64,000 bases of DNA from DAIPKP01 sp964539095 (GCA_964539095.1 CAZIFL010000010.1:11145-75144); one strand, 5' to 3'; positions 53,478 through 62,748 are shown, counted from the first letter of the stretch. The notes: generated by a model from the sequence alone, not told the origin. Program-made: numbers and translations.

Positions 53478-53507
53478 TTGACCCCCGGAGCCCTCTCGCC
53501 GTACAAT
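53478..53507 (+). promoter_or_regulatory. Putative promoter of the M24 peptidase gene
   Basis: TTGACC, an 18-base spacer and TACAAT, followed by an AT-rich inverted repeat ATATAT...ATATAT at about 53507-53523 that could be an operator for the divergent GntR regulator. Confidence 0.6.
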
Positions 53508-53577
53508 ATATTTTGCATATATTCGAGATATGAGGGGAAGAGAACTCGTGCCTTTCCCATTTTCAGGAGGTGCACCC

Positions 53578-54678
53578 ATGCTAGAACAGGAAAAAGTCGC
53601 CCAGGTTGCCCAGGTACTGCAAAAAGAGGGTGTGGACGCTCTGCTTCTGGGCCCCACGTCGGATCTTGAATATCTGAGCGGGCTCCATCTGCAGGACTGC
53701 GAACGCTTCAAGGGATGTTTTATTCTTCAGGACGGGCGCTCCTTCTGCGTCTGCCCCCGGATCAGTACCCAGGAGTTTCGGGAGTGCATGCCCGAGGAGG
53801 TTCCCATTTTCGACTGGCAGGACAAGGATTGGTTCTACGCCACTCTCTCGGAGGCCTTCGAAAAGTACGGTCTTAAGGGAAAATCTCTCGCCCTGAACGA
53901 CGGCGTACGGGGTGTGGATGCGGTGGAGATTATGCAGCGGGAGAAGGTCACCCTGATAAACGGCTGGCACTATCTGGACGGCATGCGCTCCATCAAATCC
54001 GCCGATGAGGTGGCAAAGCTCAAAAAGGCGGGAGAGATCGCCGATGCCGCTCTGGAGGCCCTGCTCCCCTTTATTCGCCCAGGAAGAAGCGAGCGGGAGA
54101 TCAAGCGCAAGCTTCTGGCTCTGCTGGAGGAAAAGGGGGCGGATGCCACCTCCTTCACCCCCATCGTGGCCCGGGGAGAGAACGCTGCCATGGCCCACTA
54201 CACCCGGGAGGATGGCATTGTGCAGGAGCAGGATACGGTGCTCATCGACTACGGCTGCCGCTATCAGGGATACTGCTCGGATACCACCCGCACCCTCTTC
54301 GTGGGAAAACCTTCGGAGGAGGCCCTGAAGCTCTATCGTATCGTTCAGGAGTCTCAGGAGGCGGGAGAGAGGGCGGTACGTCCCGGAGTTACCTCGGAAT
54401 CCGTGGATATAGCGGCCCGGAAGGTCATCGAAGATGCGGGGTACGGGGAGTATTTCAACAACCGACTGGGCCACGGCATCGGCATGGCGGTTCACGAGGC
54501 CCCGAACATCATGCGGGGAAATACGCAGATCCTTCAGCCCGGCATGGCCTTCAGCATTGAGCCAGGGATCTACATACCCGGCAAAATCGGCATCCGGGTG
54601 GAAAACATCGTGGTGGTTACCGCGGATGGATGCGTTCCCATGAGCACCTTCCCCAGGGACCCTCTACAGATAGATTAA
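53578..54678 (+). CDS. M24 metallopeptidase (Xaa-Pro peptidase / PepQ-like)
   Basis: The 366-residue enzyme has a creatinase-type N-terminal domain (about 1-125) and a pita-bread catalytic domain with the five metal ligands: two Asp in IDYGCRYQGYCSDTTRT, His in LGHGIGMAVHEAP, Glu in SIEPGIYIPG and Glu in IRVENIVVVT. It removes residues next to proline in peptides, useful in complete peptide degradation. ATG 53578 has AGGAGGT 7 bases upstream. Aminopeptidase versus dipeptidase specificity is not decided by what I see. Confidence 0.93.
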   Translation: MLEQEKVAQVAQVLQKEGVDALLLGPTSDLEYLSGLHLQDCERFKGCFILQDGRSFCVCPRISTQEFRECMPEEVPIFDWQDKDWFYATLSEAFEKYGLKGKSLALNDGVRGVDAVEIMQREKVTLINGWHYLDGMRSIKSADEVAKLKKAGEIADAALEALLPFIRPGRSEREIKRKLLALLEEKGADATSFTPIVARGENAAMAHYTREDGIVQEQDTVLIDYGCRYQGYCSDTTRTLFVGKPSEEALKLYRIVQESQEAGERAVRPGVTSESVDIAARKVIEDAGYGEYFNNRLGHGIGMAVHEAPNIMRGNTQILQPGMAFSIEPGIYIPGKIGIRVENIVVVTADGCVPMSTFPRDPLQID

Positions 54679-54727
54679 AATAAAGAGCCTTTTCAAAAAC
54701 CTCTTTAGAAAACACACTGCCTCCACA

Positions 54728-54768
54728 AAGAAAGCCGGACCTCCTTTGCAACGCTCTGAAGGTCCGGC
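54728..54768 (-). terminator. Terminator between the M24 and amidohydrolase genes
   Basis: GCCGGACCT/AGGTCCGGC stem; on the minus strand followed by TTTCTTT (end of the amidohydrolase gene). It may work in both directions. Confidence 0.75.
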
Positions 54769-54792
54769 CTTTCCCCTTGTTAAAAATAGTAT

Positions 54793-56499
54793 CTAGTGAC
54801 GAGAAAAAACCTCCGCTCCCCCTATTACTGTGAGAAGCGCCTGAATATCCTTGAGTTCTTCCTCGGGACAGTTCATGGGATCCCGGTCCAGCACAACAAA
54901 ATCTGCAAGCTTTCCCGTCTCGATACTTCCCTTGATATCTTCTTCAAACCCCGCGTAGGCTCCCCAGTTCGTAAAGGAGCGCAACATCTCTTCCCGGGTC
55001 ATCTTCTCCTCGGGATACCAGCCCCCTTCGGGGGTGCCTTCCCGATCCATCCGGGTTACCGCCGCATAAAAACCATGGAAAGGATTTACCAGCTCCACCG
55101 GGGCGTCGGAACCATTGGGTAGAATGGATCCCGCATCCAGAAGCTTGCGCCATGCATAGGCGCCCTTGATACGCTCCGGCCCCACCCTGTCTTCCGCCAT
55201 GTTTTTATCCGACGTAGCGTGCACGGACTGCATGGAGGGAAGAACTCCAAGCTGGGCAAACCGGGGGATATCCTCCAGAAGAACAACCTGGGCATGTTCT
55301 ATCCGAAAGCGATGATCCTGAGGTTCCGGAATCTCCCCGAGTACGCGCTCGTAGACATTCAGCATCTGGTGATTCGCACCGTCTCCAATGGCGTGGGTAG
55401 ATGCCTGAAATCCCGCCTTCCGCGCTTGAAGCACCAGTTGATAGATCTCTTCGTCCTCGTACCGGGGGTTCCCTGTATGCCCAGGCTTGTCGCTATACTC
55501 CTCAAGCATCCAGGCGCTTCGGGCTCCCAGAGATCCATCTGCGAAAAACTTCACCGTCCGCACGGTAAGACGGTTATCGTATAGCCCAATCCTGGGACCC
55601 ATTTCGTAAAAGGCATTGTAGGCATCTTCGGCAGATTGCCCATACCCTCCTGAAGAACCCATAACGTAAAGCCGGATTTTGAGATCCCCGGATTCGTAGA
55701 GCTTCTCCATCCGACCGATCATCTCCATGCTGGATCCCAAATCATGGGCTGTGGTGATGCCATATCCGAGAAGCTCTTCCTGAGCCGCCAACAATGCTCT
55801 CCGGTGCTGTTCCTCCGTGAAGGGAGGGATGAGATTGGTTACCAAGTTCATGGCCGTATCAATAAGCACCCCCGTGGGCTCTCCCTGGGCGTCCTTAATG
55901 ATTTCACCCCCCTGAGGATCCGGCGTATCCCGGGTAATGCCCCCCATCTCCAGGGCTTTGGAATTCACCCATGCCGCATGACCACAGGTGCGCCTCAGCA
56001 CCACCGGCACATCCGGAGCCAGCGCATCAAGCTCCTCTTTGAGGGGAAAAAGCTGTCCCTCCCAGACTTCCTGATTCCAGCCCCGCCCCACGATCCACTC
56101 CCCGTTTTCCTTCGCCACAGGATAGGCAGCCTTTACCGCCGCGAGGATTTCCTCCTTGGGTTTCCAGTGAGCCTGTACCTGAAGGAGCATTTGCCCCAGG
56201 AGAGGATAGTGAAGATGAGCCTCTACAATGCCCGGAATAACGGCCTTTCCCTCCAGATCCACCACTCTGGTCCCTTCCCCGACAAAAGCCAGAGCAGCTT
56301 CGTTATCTCCCGCATAGATAAAGGCCCCATCTTTTACCGCCAGAGCCTGTGCCGTTTCGAAAGCTCCGTTTATCGTGTGAATCGTGCCGTTATGATAGAC
56401 CGCATCCGCAACATCCCCCGCATTCGCGGGGAAAGAAACGAACATACCCCCCATCATTACTCCAAGGATTCCTAAAACCGCCAACCTTCGCATTCCCAT
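54793..56499 (-). CDS. Exported amidohydrolase-3 family protein
   Basis: A 568-residue metal-dependent hydrolase with a signal peptide (MRRLAVLGILGVMMGGMFVSFPANA). Metal and active-site motifs: HxH in VEAHLHYPLLG, THAIGDGANHQML, RIEHAQVV and a final Asp in NGSDAPVE, plus the Lys in TVRTVKFFADGSLGARS. Members such as AepA/YtcJ-like proteins hydrolyse N-acyl or amide bonds of unknown natural substrates. ATG 56499 was chosen for AGGAGGT 7 bases upstream. It is a single-gene unit with its own promoter region. Confidence 0.9.
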   Translation of the reverse strand: MGMRRLAVLGILGVMMGGMFVSFPANAGDVADAVYHNGTIHTINGAFETAQALAVKDGAFIYAGDNEAALAFVGEGTRVVDLEGKAVIPGIVEAHLHYPLLGQMLLQVQAHWKPKEEILAAVKAAYPVAKENGEWIVGRGWNQEVWEGQLFPLKEELDALAPDVPVVLRRTCGHAAWVNSKALEMGGITRDTPDPQGGEIIKDAQGEPTGVLIDTAMNLVTNLIPPFTEEQHRRALLAAQEELLGYGITTAHDLGSSMEMIGRMEKLYESGDLKIRLYVMGSSGGYGQSAEDAYNAFYEMGPRIGLYDNRLTVRTVKFFADGSLGARSAWMLEEYSDKPGHTGNPRYEDEEIYQLVLQARKAGFQASTHAIGDGANHQMLNVYERVLGEIPEPQDHRFRIEHAQVVLLEDIPRFAQLGVLPSMQSVHATSDKNMAEDRVGPERIKGAYAWRKLLDAGSILPNGSDAPVELVNPFHGFYAAVTRMDREGTPEGGWYPEEKMTREEMLRSFTNWGAYAGFEEDIKGSIETGKLADFVVLDRDPMNCPEEELKDIQALLTVIGGAEVFSRH

Positions 56500-56593
56500 A
56501 GAACAACCTCCTCTCATGATTAAAAAATACGTCCCAGCTCCATCGTCCCCAACTACTCCGCTTGAAAAGGGCTAAGCATACCCTTTTTGTATA

Positions 56594-56622
56594 GCATTAT
56601 CACTATTGTACACTATTGTCAA
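56594..56622 (-). promoter_or_regulatory. Putative promoter with 10-bp direct repeats, upstream of the amidohydrolase
   Basis: On the minus strand TTGACA is followed at 15 or 17 bases by GATAAT or TAATGC. On the plus strand the spacer and -35 box are two tandem 10-mers, CACTATTGTA and CACTATTGTC (56601-56620), which could bind a regulator. The remaining part of 56500-56788 holds a short inverted repeat AAAAGGG...CCCTTTT and no gene. Confidence 0.5.
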
Positions 56623-56788
56623 CCTCCAAAAGAGGCTCGTCTCTACAACCCTTTCGGGAAAAAACTCGAAGATTTTTGGGGAGAACCATGATGAATCTTT
56701 CAATAAAATCCACTTCGACCCGAGGGAGTACCCGTAAAAAGGGTTTTTGTATTACCATAGGGAGATCTTGAAAGCAGGGGGAATCCTG

Positions 56789-57403
56789 ATGTTCTACTGG
56801 CTGACGAAAAACTTCTTTAAAGTCCTCTTCCTTATCTACAACCGGGCGGAGGTGCGGGGGCTGGAGAACTGCCCCTCCCAGGGGGCCTGTATTCTTGCGG
56901 CCAATCATGCGAGCCACCTGGACCCTCCCATGGTGGGGGCCATGTACCCCGGAAGGCTCACCTTTGTGGCCATCGACTATCTCTTTCGCATACCCCTTCT
57001 CGGCTTCTGCATCCGCCATCTCGGAGTCATACCCATCACCCACCACAAGGCGGCGAGCGCCGTGGAGATGCTCAAGCTTTCTCTCAAGCTCCTCGAAGAG
57101 GGAAAGCGGGTGATCCTCTTCCCCGAGGGAACCCGATCCTGGGACGGCAAGCTGAAGGAGTTCGAGGGTGGGGCGGCCATGCTGGCCCTGAAGACGGGAG
57201 CCCCCATCCTCCCCATCTATCTGGAGGGAACCCACCGCTCCCTCCCCAGGGGGAGCAGATTTCCCAAACCCACCAAACTACGGATCACCTTCGGCCCCCT
57301 GCTCCATCCCCAGGATCTCCCCGAAGGGCTCTCCTCCAAGGCCAAACGGGAGGCCCTTCTCAAGGAGCTGGAAAAACGCATTCGGGAGATGGGAGCGGAG
57401 TGA
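56789..57403 (+). CDS. plsC: 1-acyl-sn-glycerol-3-phosphate acyltransferase
   Basis: The 204-residue membrane-associated enzyme makes phosphatidic acid from lysophosphatidic acid. It has the HX4D catalytic motif (AANHASHLDPPM), the FPEGTRS substrate motif and the later block GAPILPIYLEGT, with an N-terminal hydrophobic stretch. ATG 56789 has GGGGGA about 7 bases upstream; an in-frame TTG at 56747 is less likely. It stands alone between the amidohydrolase and MFS genes. Confidence 0.92.
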   Translation: MFYWLTKNFFKVLFLIYNRAEVRGLENCPSQGACILAANHASHLDPPMVGAMYPGRLTFVAIDYLFRIPLLGFCIRHLGVIPITHHKAASAVEMLKLSLKLLEEGKRVILFPEGTRSWDGKLKEFEGGAAMLALKTGAPILPIYLEGTHRSLPRGSRFPKPTKLRITFGPLLHPQDLPEGLSSKAKREALLKELEKRIREMGAE

Positions 57404-57414
57404 GGGAAATCTAG

Positions 57415-57490
57415 TAATGAGTGGGGAGTGTGAAGTGGGAAGCCGAGGCAAAAACAAGGCAGGGGCAAAACAGAGGTAAGGCAGAAGCTT
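57415..57490. repeat. Purine-rich degenerate repeat, related to 14284-14404
   Basis: The plus strand has GTGGGGAGTGTGAAGTGGGA followed by GGCAAAAACAAGGCAGGGGC and AGGTAAGGCAGAAGC. Read on the other strand it shows the same TCTGCC/TTTTGCC units and the CTTCCCACTTC end as the element at 14284-14404. Confidence 0.5.
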
Positions 57491-57523
57491 CGGTGGTTTA
57501 AGGCTATCAAGACTACAAACAAA

Positions 57524-57601
57524 ATCCGCAGATAACGTAAAAATGCCCAGGGAGAGAAGAGAAAAAACCCTGCGGCTTTGCGTTATCTGCGGATGTTTTT
57601 T
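57524..57601 (+). terminator. Bidirectional terminator between plsC and the MFS gene
   Basis: ATCCGCAGATAACG and its exact reverse complement (57581-57594) form a 14-bp stem with a 43-base loop; GTTTTTTG follows on the plus strand and TTTGTTTG on the minus strand, where the MFS gene ends. Confidence 0.75.
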
Positions 57602-57617
57602 GTTCCCCGAGAACAGA

Positions 57618-58853
57618 TCAGGAAGACACGGGCCTTCTCTCGGGCACTTTGCGGAGCAGCAGCATCCCCCCTATAAAGAAGAAGAAAAGCATGGGGATTC
57701 CCGCCCGGACGGTGCCGGTGATCTGGGTGAGGATCCCGAAGAGAAAGGGCCCCGCCACTCCGGCGAACTTGCTGGACATGTCGTAGAAGCCGAAGAACTC
57801 CGAGGTCTTTTCCGGAGGAATGAGCCGGGAGAAGAGCGCTCGGGACAATGCCTGAGCCCCTCCCTGAAAGAGCCCCACGGAGACCGCCAGAAGGGCGAAG
57901 TGGAAGGGGGTGCGCACGAAGTAGACCCCCAGAGCGATTACCGCATACCCTCCCAGAGTAACCACCAGGCTCTTTTTCAACCCCCAGGTTCGGGCAAGGC
58001 TCCCCCAGGCGAGAGTGCTGGGGATGCCCACGAACTGGGTGAGAATGAGGGCGGTGATGAGATAGAGAGGGGGGACCCCGATGGTGCTGCCGAAGATAAC
58101 CCCCATCTTCATGATGGTGCCGATGCCGTCGTTATAGAGCCAGAAGGCGAGAAGAAAGCGCAGAATCTCCGGCCTGGCCCGGATGAGACGAAGGGTCTGG
58201 AGGGGGCGGCGAAGAGAATCCCCCAGAGGCTCCCCGGTCTCTCCCGGAGGCTCCGGCACGTGCCGGAAGGTGGGGATGGAGAAGATCCCCCACCAGAGAG
58301 CCACCGAGAGAAAAGAGAGCTGAAATCCCCAGGGGGGGAGCAGAAAGACCATAAGGGCATTCACCACCAGAAGGGCTCCCCCCCCGAGATAGCCGAAGGC
58401 GTACCCTGCGGAGGAGATGGCGGGGATGCGCCAGGGGGCGGCGATGCGGGTGAGAAGAGAGTCGTAGAAGATGTTTGCCAGAGCAAACCCACCGGAGCCC
58501 AGCACCAGCAGTAGTAGCCCCATCCCCCACTGTCCTTCCCTGAGAAAGGCCATAGCTGCTGTGGCCCCGATCCCCAGAGCGGTCATAATGCCAAGCCCGA
58601 GCTTGCGCCTCCCCCAGGCATCCCCCAGAGCCCCCGCAAAGGGCCCCCCGAAGGCGGCGAAGAGCAGCCCCAGAGCGGAGGCGTACCCCCAGTAGGCGGC
58701 GGAACGGGAGGGCTCCATCCCCGCACTGAGCACATTCTGATAGAAGAGAGGATAGAGCACCACCATGATGGTGGTGGCAAAGGCGGAGTTTCCCACATCG
58801 TAGAAAACCCACCCCCGAAGCCGGGGGTGGGCCATGATGGCACGCCATTTCAT
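57618..58853 (-). CDS. MFS transporter, UMF1/ATG22-like
   Basis: A 411-residue protein with about 12 membrane helices. The start WVFYDVGNSAFATTIMVVLY and the following GGPFAGALGDAWGRRKLGLG, ANIFYDSLLTRIA, LAFWLYNDGIGTIMKMG and a late SRALFSRLIPPEKTSEFFGF are those of the UMF1 family related to vacuolar effluxer ATG22, suggesting amino-acid or metabolite export. ATG 58853 lies behind GGGAGAA. It follows the S9 peptidase gene by only a few bases and probably shares its transcript, which would pair peptide hydrolysis with efflux of products. Confidence 0.9.
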   Translation of the reverse strand: MKWRAIMAHPRLRGWVFYDVGNSAFATTIMVVLYPLFYQNVLSAGMEPSRSAAYWGYASALGLLFAAFGGPFAGALGDAWGRRKLGLGIMTALGIGATAAMAFLREGQWGMGLLLLVLGSGGFALANIFYDSLLTRIAAPWRIPAISSAGYAFGYLGGGALLVVNALMVFLLPPWGFQLSFLSVALWWGIFSIPTFRHVPEPPGETGEPLGDSLRRPLQTLRLIRARPEILRFLLAFWLYNDGIGTIMKMGVIFGSTIGVPPLYLITALILTQFVGIPSTLAWGSLARTWGLKKSLVVTLGGYAVIALGVYFVRTPFHFALLAVSVGLFQGGAQALSRALFSRLIPPEKTSEFFGFYDMSSKFAGVAGPFLFGILTQITGTVRAGIPMLFFFFIGGMLLLRKVPERRPVSS

Positions 58854-58857
58854 CTTA

Positions 58858-61003
58858 CTAGTTCTCCCTCTCCGAAGGGGATTCCGGCGAGGCGGAAGGC
58901 TCCAGANNNNNNNNNNNNNNNNNNNNNNNNNNNNNNNNNNNNNNNNNNNNNNNNNNNNNNNNNNNNNNNNNNNNNNNNNNNNNNNNNNNNNNNNNNNNNN
59001 NNNNNNGAAGGCTCCAGAGAAGCCGCAGATTTCAGGGATTCCAGAAGCTCCAGAGATTCCGGCGAAACCCCCTCCAGCCCCAGACACTCTCCGAGAAAGG
59101 CCTCCATGGCCCGGTAGAACTCGAAGCGATTCTCTTGATTGGCAAAGCCGTGCCCCTCGTTATCCTTCACCAGATAGGGCACCTCCACCCCGTGCTGCCG
59201 CAGGGCCTCCACCATCTGATCCGACTCCGCCTTCTTCACCCGGGGATCGTTCGCCCCCTGGGCGATGAAGAGAGGGGCCTTGATCTTCTCTGCATGGAAG
59301 ACCGGGGAGATCTCCCGGAAGAGTTCCACCTCGGTTTCGGGGTTCCCTATGGTGATGTACATCTTCTCCCGCTCCAGCTCCCAGTAGGGGGGGATGGATT
59401 CCAGAAGGGTGAAGAGGTTTGCCACCCCCACGTAATCCACCCCGCAGGCGTAGAGATCCGGCTCCCGCACCAGCCCCATGAGAGTGGCATACCCCCCGTA
59501 GGAGCCCCCGTAGATGGCGATACGCTCGGGATCCGCTATCCCTTCTTCTATAAGCCAGCGGGTGCCGTCGGTGATATCGTCCTGCTGCTTCCTCCCCCAC
59601 TCCTTGAACCCCGCCATCCAGAAGGATTTGCCATACCCCGTGGAAATACGGAAGTTCATCTGAAAGACCGCTACCCCCCGGTTGGCGAGAAACTGGGATT
59701 CCGGATCATACCCCCAGGTCTCCCGAGCCTCGGGGCCTCCGTGGGGGTTGATCACCACGGGGATCTTCTCGGGCTCCATCCCGGGGGGGAGGGTGAGATA
59801 GCCGTGGATGGTGAGGCCGTCCCGGCTGGTGTAGCTCACGGGGCGACGCTCCGCCATATGCTCTTCGTTGATCCAGGGATAGAGATCCGCCAGAAGGGTG
59901 AACTCCTCGGGGTTATCCAGATCGTGGTAGTAGAGCCTTCCGGGCATGCGGTCGCTCCCCACTCCGATAATCATTTTACGCTCGTCCAGGCTGGTATCGG
60001 AGATCCCCACGGAGTAGCCGGGAAAGCGTTTTTGCAGCTTTTCGAAAAACTCTTCCGTCTCGGGGTCAAAAAAGTGCCGGTGCCGCTTATCACTGTAGTA
60101 GGAGACCCCCAGAAGCTTTTTCCGGGCATCGGACCAGATGATGCTGCCGAGATCCACCTCGGGATGTTCGTAGAGAAGCTCTCCAAACTCCTTTGTGCGG
60201 GGATCAAAGGTATAGAGCGCCAGGGTATCCCTGCTCAAATTAGAGAAGACGTAAAGGTTGCGATTATCCGCGGTGAAATCCAGGGGGAGCATCTTATCGG
60301 TGAACTCTGTGGTCATGATGCTCTCGAAGGGCTGGGATTCCTCCTCCCTATAGAGCACCTTCCGCTGAAGCCCCTCCTTGGCGTAGGCCAGGCGCACCTT
60401 TCCCTCGTGATCCGTCCCCCACCCCGCAATGGTACCGGGGTTTTCTTCCACCAGCTGAAGCTCCCCGGTATTCACGTTCATGCGATAGACATCGAAAAAC
60501 CGCCGATCCCGCTGGTTCATCACCATGAGCACGTGCTCCGGGTCATCCTTGAGAATATCCAGAATTCCCGTGCGCACCCCTTCGAAGGGGGTAAGCTCCA
60601 CAAAATTCGAACCATCCCGGTTCACCCCAAAGATATGGTAATCCTCGTCCCCACCGGTATCCTGCATGTAAAGAAGTCGTTCATCATTGGCCCAGGTGTA
60701 GCTGCGGATATCCCGCTCCTCTGCGGATGTAATCCGTACCGGCTCCTCATCACTGCCGATACGCTGCACGTAGACGTTCAGCCGATCCTTCCAGGGCTGG
60801 AGAAAGGCATAGTATTCCCCATTGAAGGAGAGTTCAAACCCCGCCTTTTCCGGAAGCCGGAAGAAATCCTCCAGAGGAATCAGAGGAGGGCGCTCCTTCG
60901 TCACATCCCCCTCCCGGGCCTCCGCAGATGCGCAAAAAGGCACGCTCCCTGCAAGAAAAAACATCACCGCAAGTACCACCACAGACACCAACCATAACGC
61001 CAT
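58858..61003 (-). CDS. Exported S9-family (prolyl oligopeptidase-like) peptidase, interrupted by an assembly gap
   Basis: The protein has a signal peptide (MALWLVSVVVLAVMFFLAG), an N-terminal beta-propeller (about 40-390) and an alpha/beta-hydrolase domain with the catalytic Ser in YGGSYGGYATLMG, Asp in QGANDPRVKKAESD and His in KDNEGHGFANQENRF. It cuts peptides outside the cytoplasm. ATG 61003 has AAAGGAG 9 bases upstream. The last residues fall on 100 N. The sequences flanking the gap share 12 bases, and merging them gives a clean end LEPSASPESPSEREN and TAG at 58858-58860, which is why I placed the end there. The true C-terminus is not known. Confidence 0.85.
58907..59006. other. Assembly gap of 100 N
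   Basis: Exactly 100 undetermined bases, the conventional filler for a gap of unknown size. The last 12 bases before it and the first 12 after it are identical (GAAGGCTCCAGA), so the contigs may overlap directly or a tandem repeat was collapsed. Confidence 0.98.
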
Positions 61004-61208
61004 CAATCTCGCTCCTTTGTATGTTCTGAATGTTTGTCTCCTGAAGGTATTGCAACCATGGATCATGTTCCAACAGCTCCTTTCGTGAATCGTTACACCT
61101 CATAAACGGAAAGGCACGGTTCAGCATAGCGGGGTTGGAAAAAAACCGCAACCCCGCTTTTACCTATTCCTCAGTATGTCCCAGGAAACATTTTCGGAGA
61201 GATCAATC

Positions 61209-61877
61209 ATGCCGGGGGAGCGCATTGAGTCCATCGTGGAGCTTCTGGATATAGACAGCACCGGGCAGGTGTATATCACCCCGGATGGGATGGATCGGCT
61301 CCGGAGCCTGCTGGAAGATCTGGAGATTCCCGAGGGGGCGGAAAATGGCCCTCTGGCGGTTTTCAAGGCCTCTCTGGGGGAAGATTTCTACGGTATGAGG
61401 CTTGCGGGGAACGATAAAACCGCGGTGCTCTTCTTCCTTCTTCCCGAGGGTTTTGTGGGAAAAACCGCCAATCGGGTGCATGTGGTGAAGATGCTCGCTT
61501 CGGATGAGGCGGTACCCTTTACCCAGGTCTTTGCCATGGAGGATCTTAAGGATGCCTGCTCTGCCGTAGCAGAGGTGGAACAGCTTGCGGGTGGAAGTGT
61601 GCTGAAGCGGCTTCTCGCCTCCAAAGATCTTGTTACCACCGATTGCCGGGTGGCTCTCGCCATCATGGACGGAGGTTCCTTCGACCTTGATGGCATGGTG
61701 AATAACAGCGTGACGGATCCCGCCTTCGTTATTGAGGCGGAGGCAAAGGACAGCCCCGGCCCCGATCCGGAACCCTCCCAGGGGGCCAGCGGCGGCGGAG
61801 GCGGAGGATGCAGTCTGGGGGTTGTTCCCCTGGGGATGCTCCTGCTGGCACTCCCCCTGGTGCTGCTGAAGAGGTAG
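61209..61877 (+). CDS. Synerg-CTERM protein lacking a signal peptide (probably N-terminally truncated)
   Basis: The 222-residue product ends with a linker and tag GGGGGGCSLGVVPLGMLLLA followed by LPLVLLKR, the same sorting signal as the two proteases. The body (IESIVELLDIDSTGQVYITP, LLPEGFVGKTANRVHVVKML) is not recognised. Such a tag is only useful on an exported protein, yet no signal peptide exists at ATG 61209 (GGAGAG 8 bases upstream) or at ATG 61176. A hairpin AGCGGGGTTG/CAACCCCGCT plus TTTT lies at 61125-61160, just upstream. It is probably the surviving 3' part of a longer gene. Confidence 0.75.
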   Translation: MPGERIESIVELLDIDSTGQVYITPDGMDRLRSLLEDLEIPEGAENGPLAVFKASLGEDFYGMRLAGNDKTAVLFFLLPEGFVGKTANRVHVVKMLASDEAVPFTQVFAMEDLKDACSAVAEVEQLAGGSVLKRLLASKDLVTTDCRVALAIMDGGSFDLDGMVNNSVTDPAFVIEAEAKDSPGPDPEPSQGASGGGGGGCSLGVVPLGMLLLALPLVLLKR

Positions 61878-61940
61878 GATTCGAGGAGCAGGAGCGGCAG
61901 ATCGGTACTACCATAAAAACAACACCACACCGCACAATAT

Positions 61941-62002
61941 AACAGCACGAACCGCCTTTAGGGGTCTCTCAAAAAGACATCTTTAAGGCGGTTCGTGCTG
62001 TT
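61941..62002. terminator. 18-bp perfect inverted repeat between convergent genes
   Basis: AACAGCACGAACCGCCTT (61941-61958) and its exact complement (61985-62002) flank a 26-base loop. It separates the Synerg-CTERM gene from hicB and may stop transcription from both sides, though it lacks a T-run. One arm recurs at 62787-62812. Confidence 0.6.
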
Positions 62003-62071
62003 CTCCGCACCCCCGACGGCATCCCCAACATCTCTTCAGAGGAAAAAAAGAGCACCATAGAAGAGAGAGTT

Positions 62072-62476
62072 CTACGCTTTTATTCCCAGGCGACTTTTCA
62101 ACCCCTCCTGAAGAGCCCGAGAGTAGTTGATTTTTGCGGCCTTTGCTTCTACGTCCAGCCACCGAGGAAGTGTAACCATACGGTTAACCGCCTTGTTGTT
62201 CATCTTCTCCCGGAAAGAGGGCATAAAAACATCCACAAGCACTATCACCTGATTCTTTTCCGGGGAAAGCTCCCTTGGGCGGGAAGGTGCCGGAATGTCA
62301 TCCCCATCTTCTTCCATACTGAAAAGGTGGAGAGAAAGAGCTTCCCGAGCCATGCGCAGGGCCTCTTCTTCCGGGGCTCCCTGAGAAACACAACCCGGAA
62401 GATCCGGGAACACCACGCCGATCTCCTCACCCTCGTCATAGCAGAAAAAGGCGGGGTATACGTATCTGTCTTTCAT
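62072..62476 (-). CDS. hicB: HicB-type antitoxin
   Basis: The 134-residue protein has the HicB partial RNase-H-like fold at the N-terminus (YPAFFCYDEGEEIGVVFPDL, PGCVSQGAPEEEALRMAREA) and a C-terminal DNA-binding part (MNNKAVNRMVTLPRWLDVEA, KINYSRALQEGL). It neutralises the HicA toxin encoded 22 bases upstream and probably represses the shared promoter. AGGAGGT precedes the ATG. Confidence 0.93.
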   Translation of the reverse strand: MKDRYVYPAFFCYDEGEEIGVVFPDLPGCVSQGAPEEEALRMAREALSLHLFSMEEDGDDIPAPSRPRELSPEKNQVIVLVDVFMPSFREKMNNKAVNRMVTLPRWLDVEAKAAKINYSRALQEGLKSRLGIKA

Positions 62477-62498
62477 GAAAAAGACCTCCTCCGGGGGG

Positions 62499-62696
62499 TT
62501 ATATGGTGAGCCCCGATTGCTTTTTAATGCTGGCGATAACGGAAATATTCAAATCTTTTTTTGGATGGGGCACCGTTACTTTGCCTTTTTTTGTGGGATG
62601 TTTGAACTGATGATGATCTCCCACAATACTGTGGAGGAACCAACCGTCCTTTTTGAGCAACCTGATGATTTCTGATGAAGAATAGCTTTTGCCCAT
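62499..62696 (-). CDS. hicA: HicA-type mRNA-interferase toxin
   Basis: The 65-residue protein is a dsRBD-like toxin: SSSEIIRLLKKDGWFLHSIV, GDHHQFKHPTKKGKVTVPHP with the catalytic His, and NISVIASIKKQSGL. It cleaves mRNA when free of HicB. ATG 62696 has GGGGG 8 bases upstream; an open extension to 62741 overlaps the promoter. Gene order toxin then antitoxin is normal for hicAB. Confidence 0.92.
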   Translation of the reverse strand: MGKSYSSSEIIRLLKKDGWFLHSIVGDHHQFKHPTKKGKVTVPHPKKDLNISVIASIKKQSGLTI

Positions 62697-62719
62697 ACAT
62701 CCAACCCCCTTCAAAAGAC

Positions 62720-62748
62720 ACTGTAGCGTATGTAATAACACATGTCAA
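62720..62748 (-). promoter_or_regulatory. Promoter of hicAB
   Basis: On the minus strand TTGACA, a 17-base spacer and TACAGT, 24 bases before hicA. The spacer contains an ACAT...ATGT-type dyad (TGACATGTGTTATTACATAC), a likely HicB operator. Confidence 0.75.

Noticed and set aside
57618..59087. Single reading frame joining the MFS transporter to sequence beyond the N gap
   Set aside because: The frame only stays open because N codons contain no stops; the transporter has its own start at 58853.
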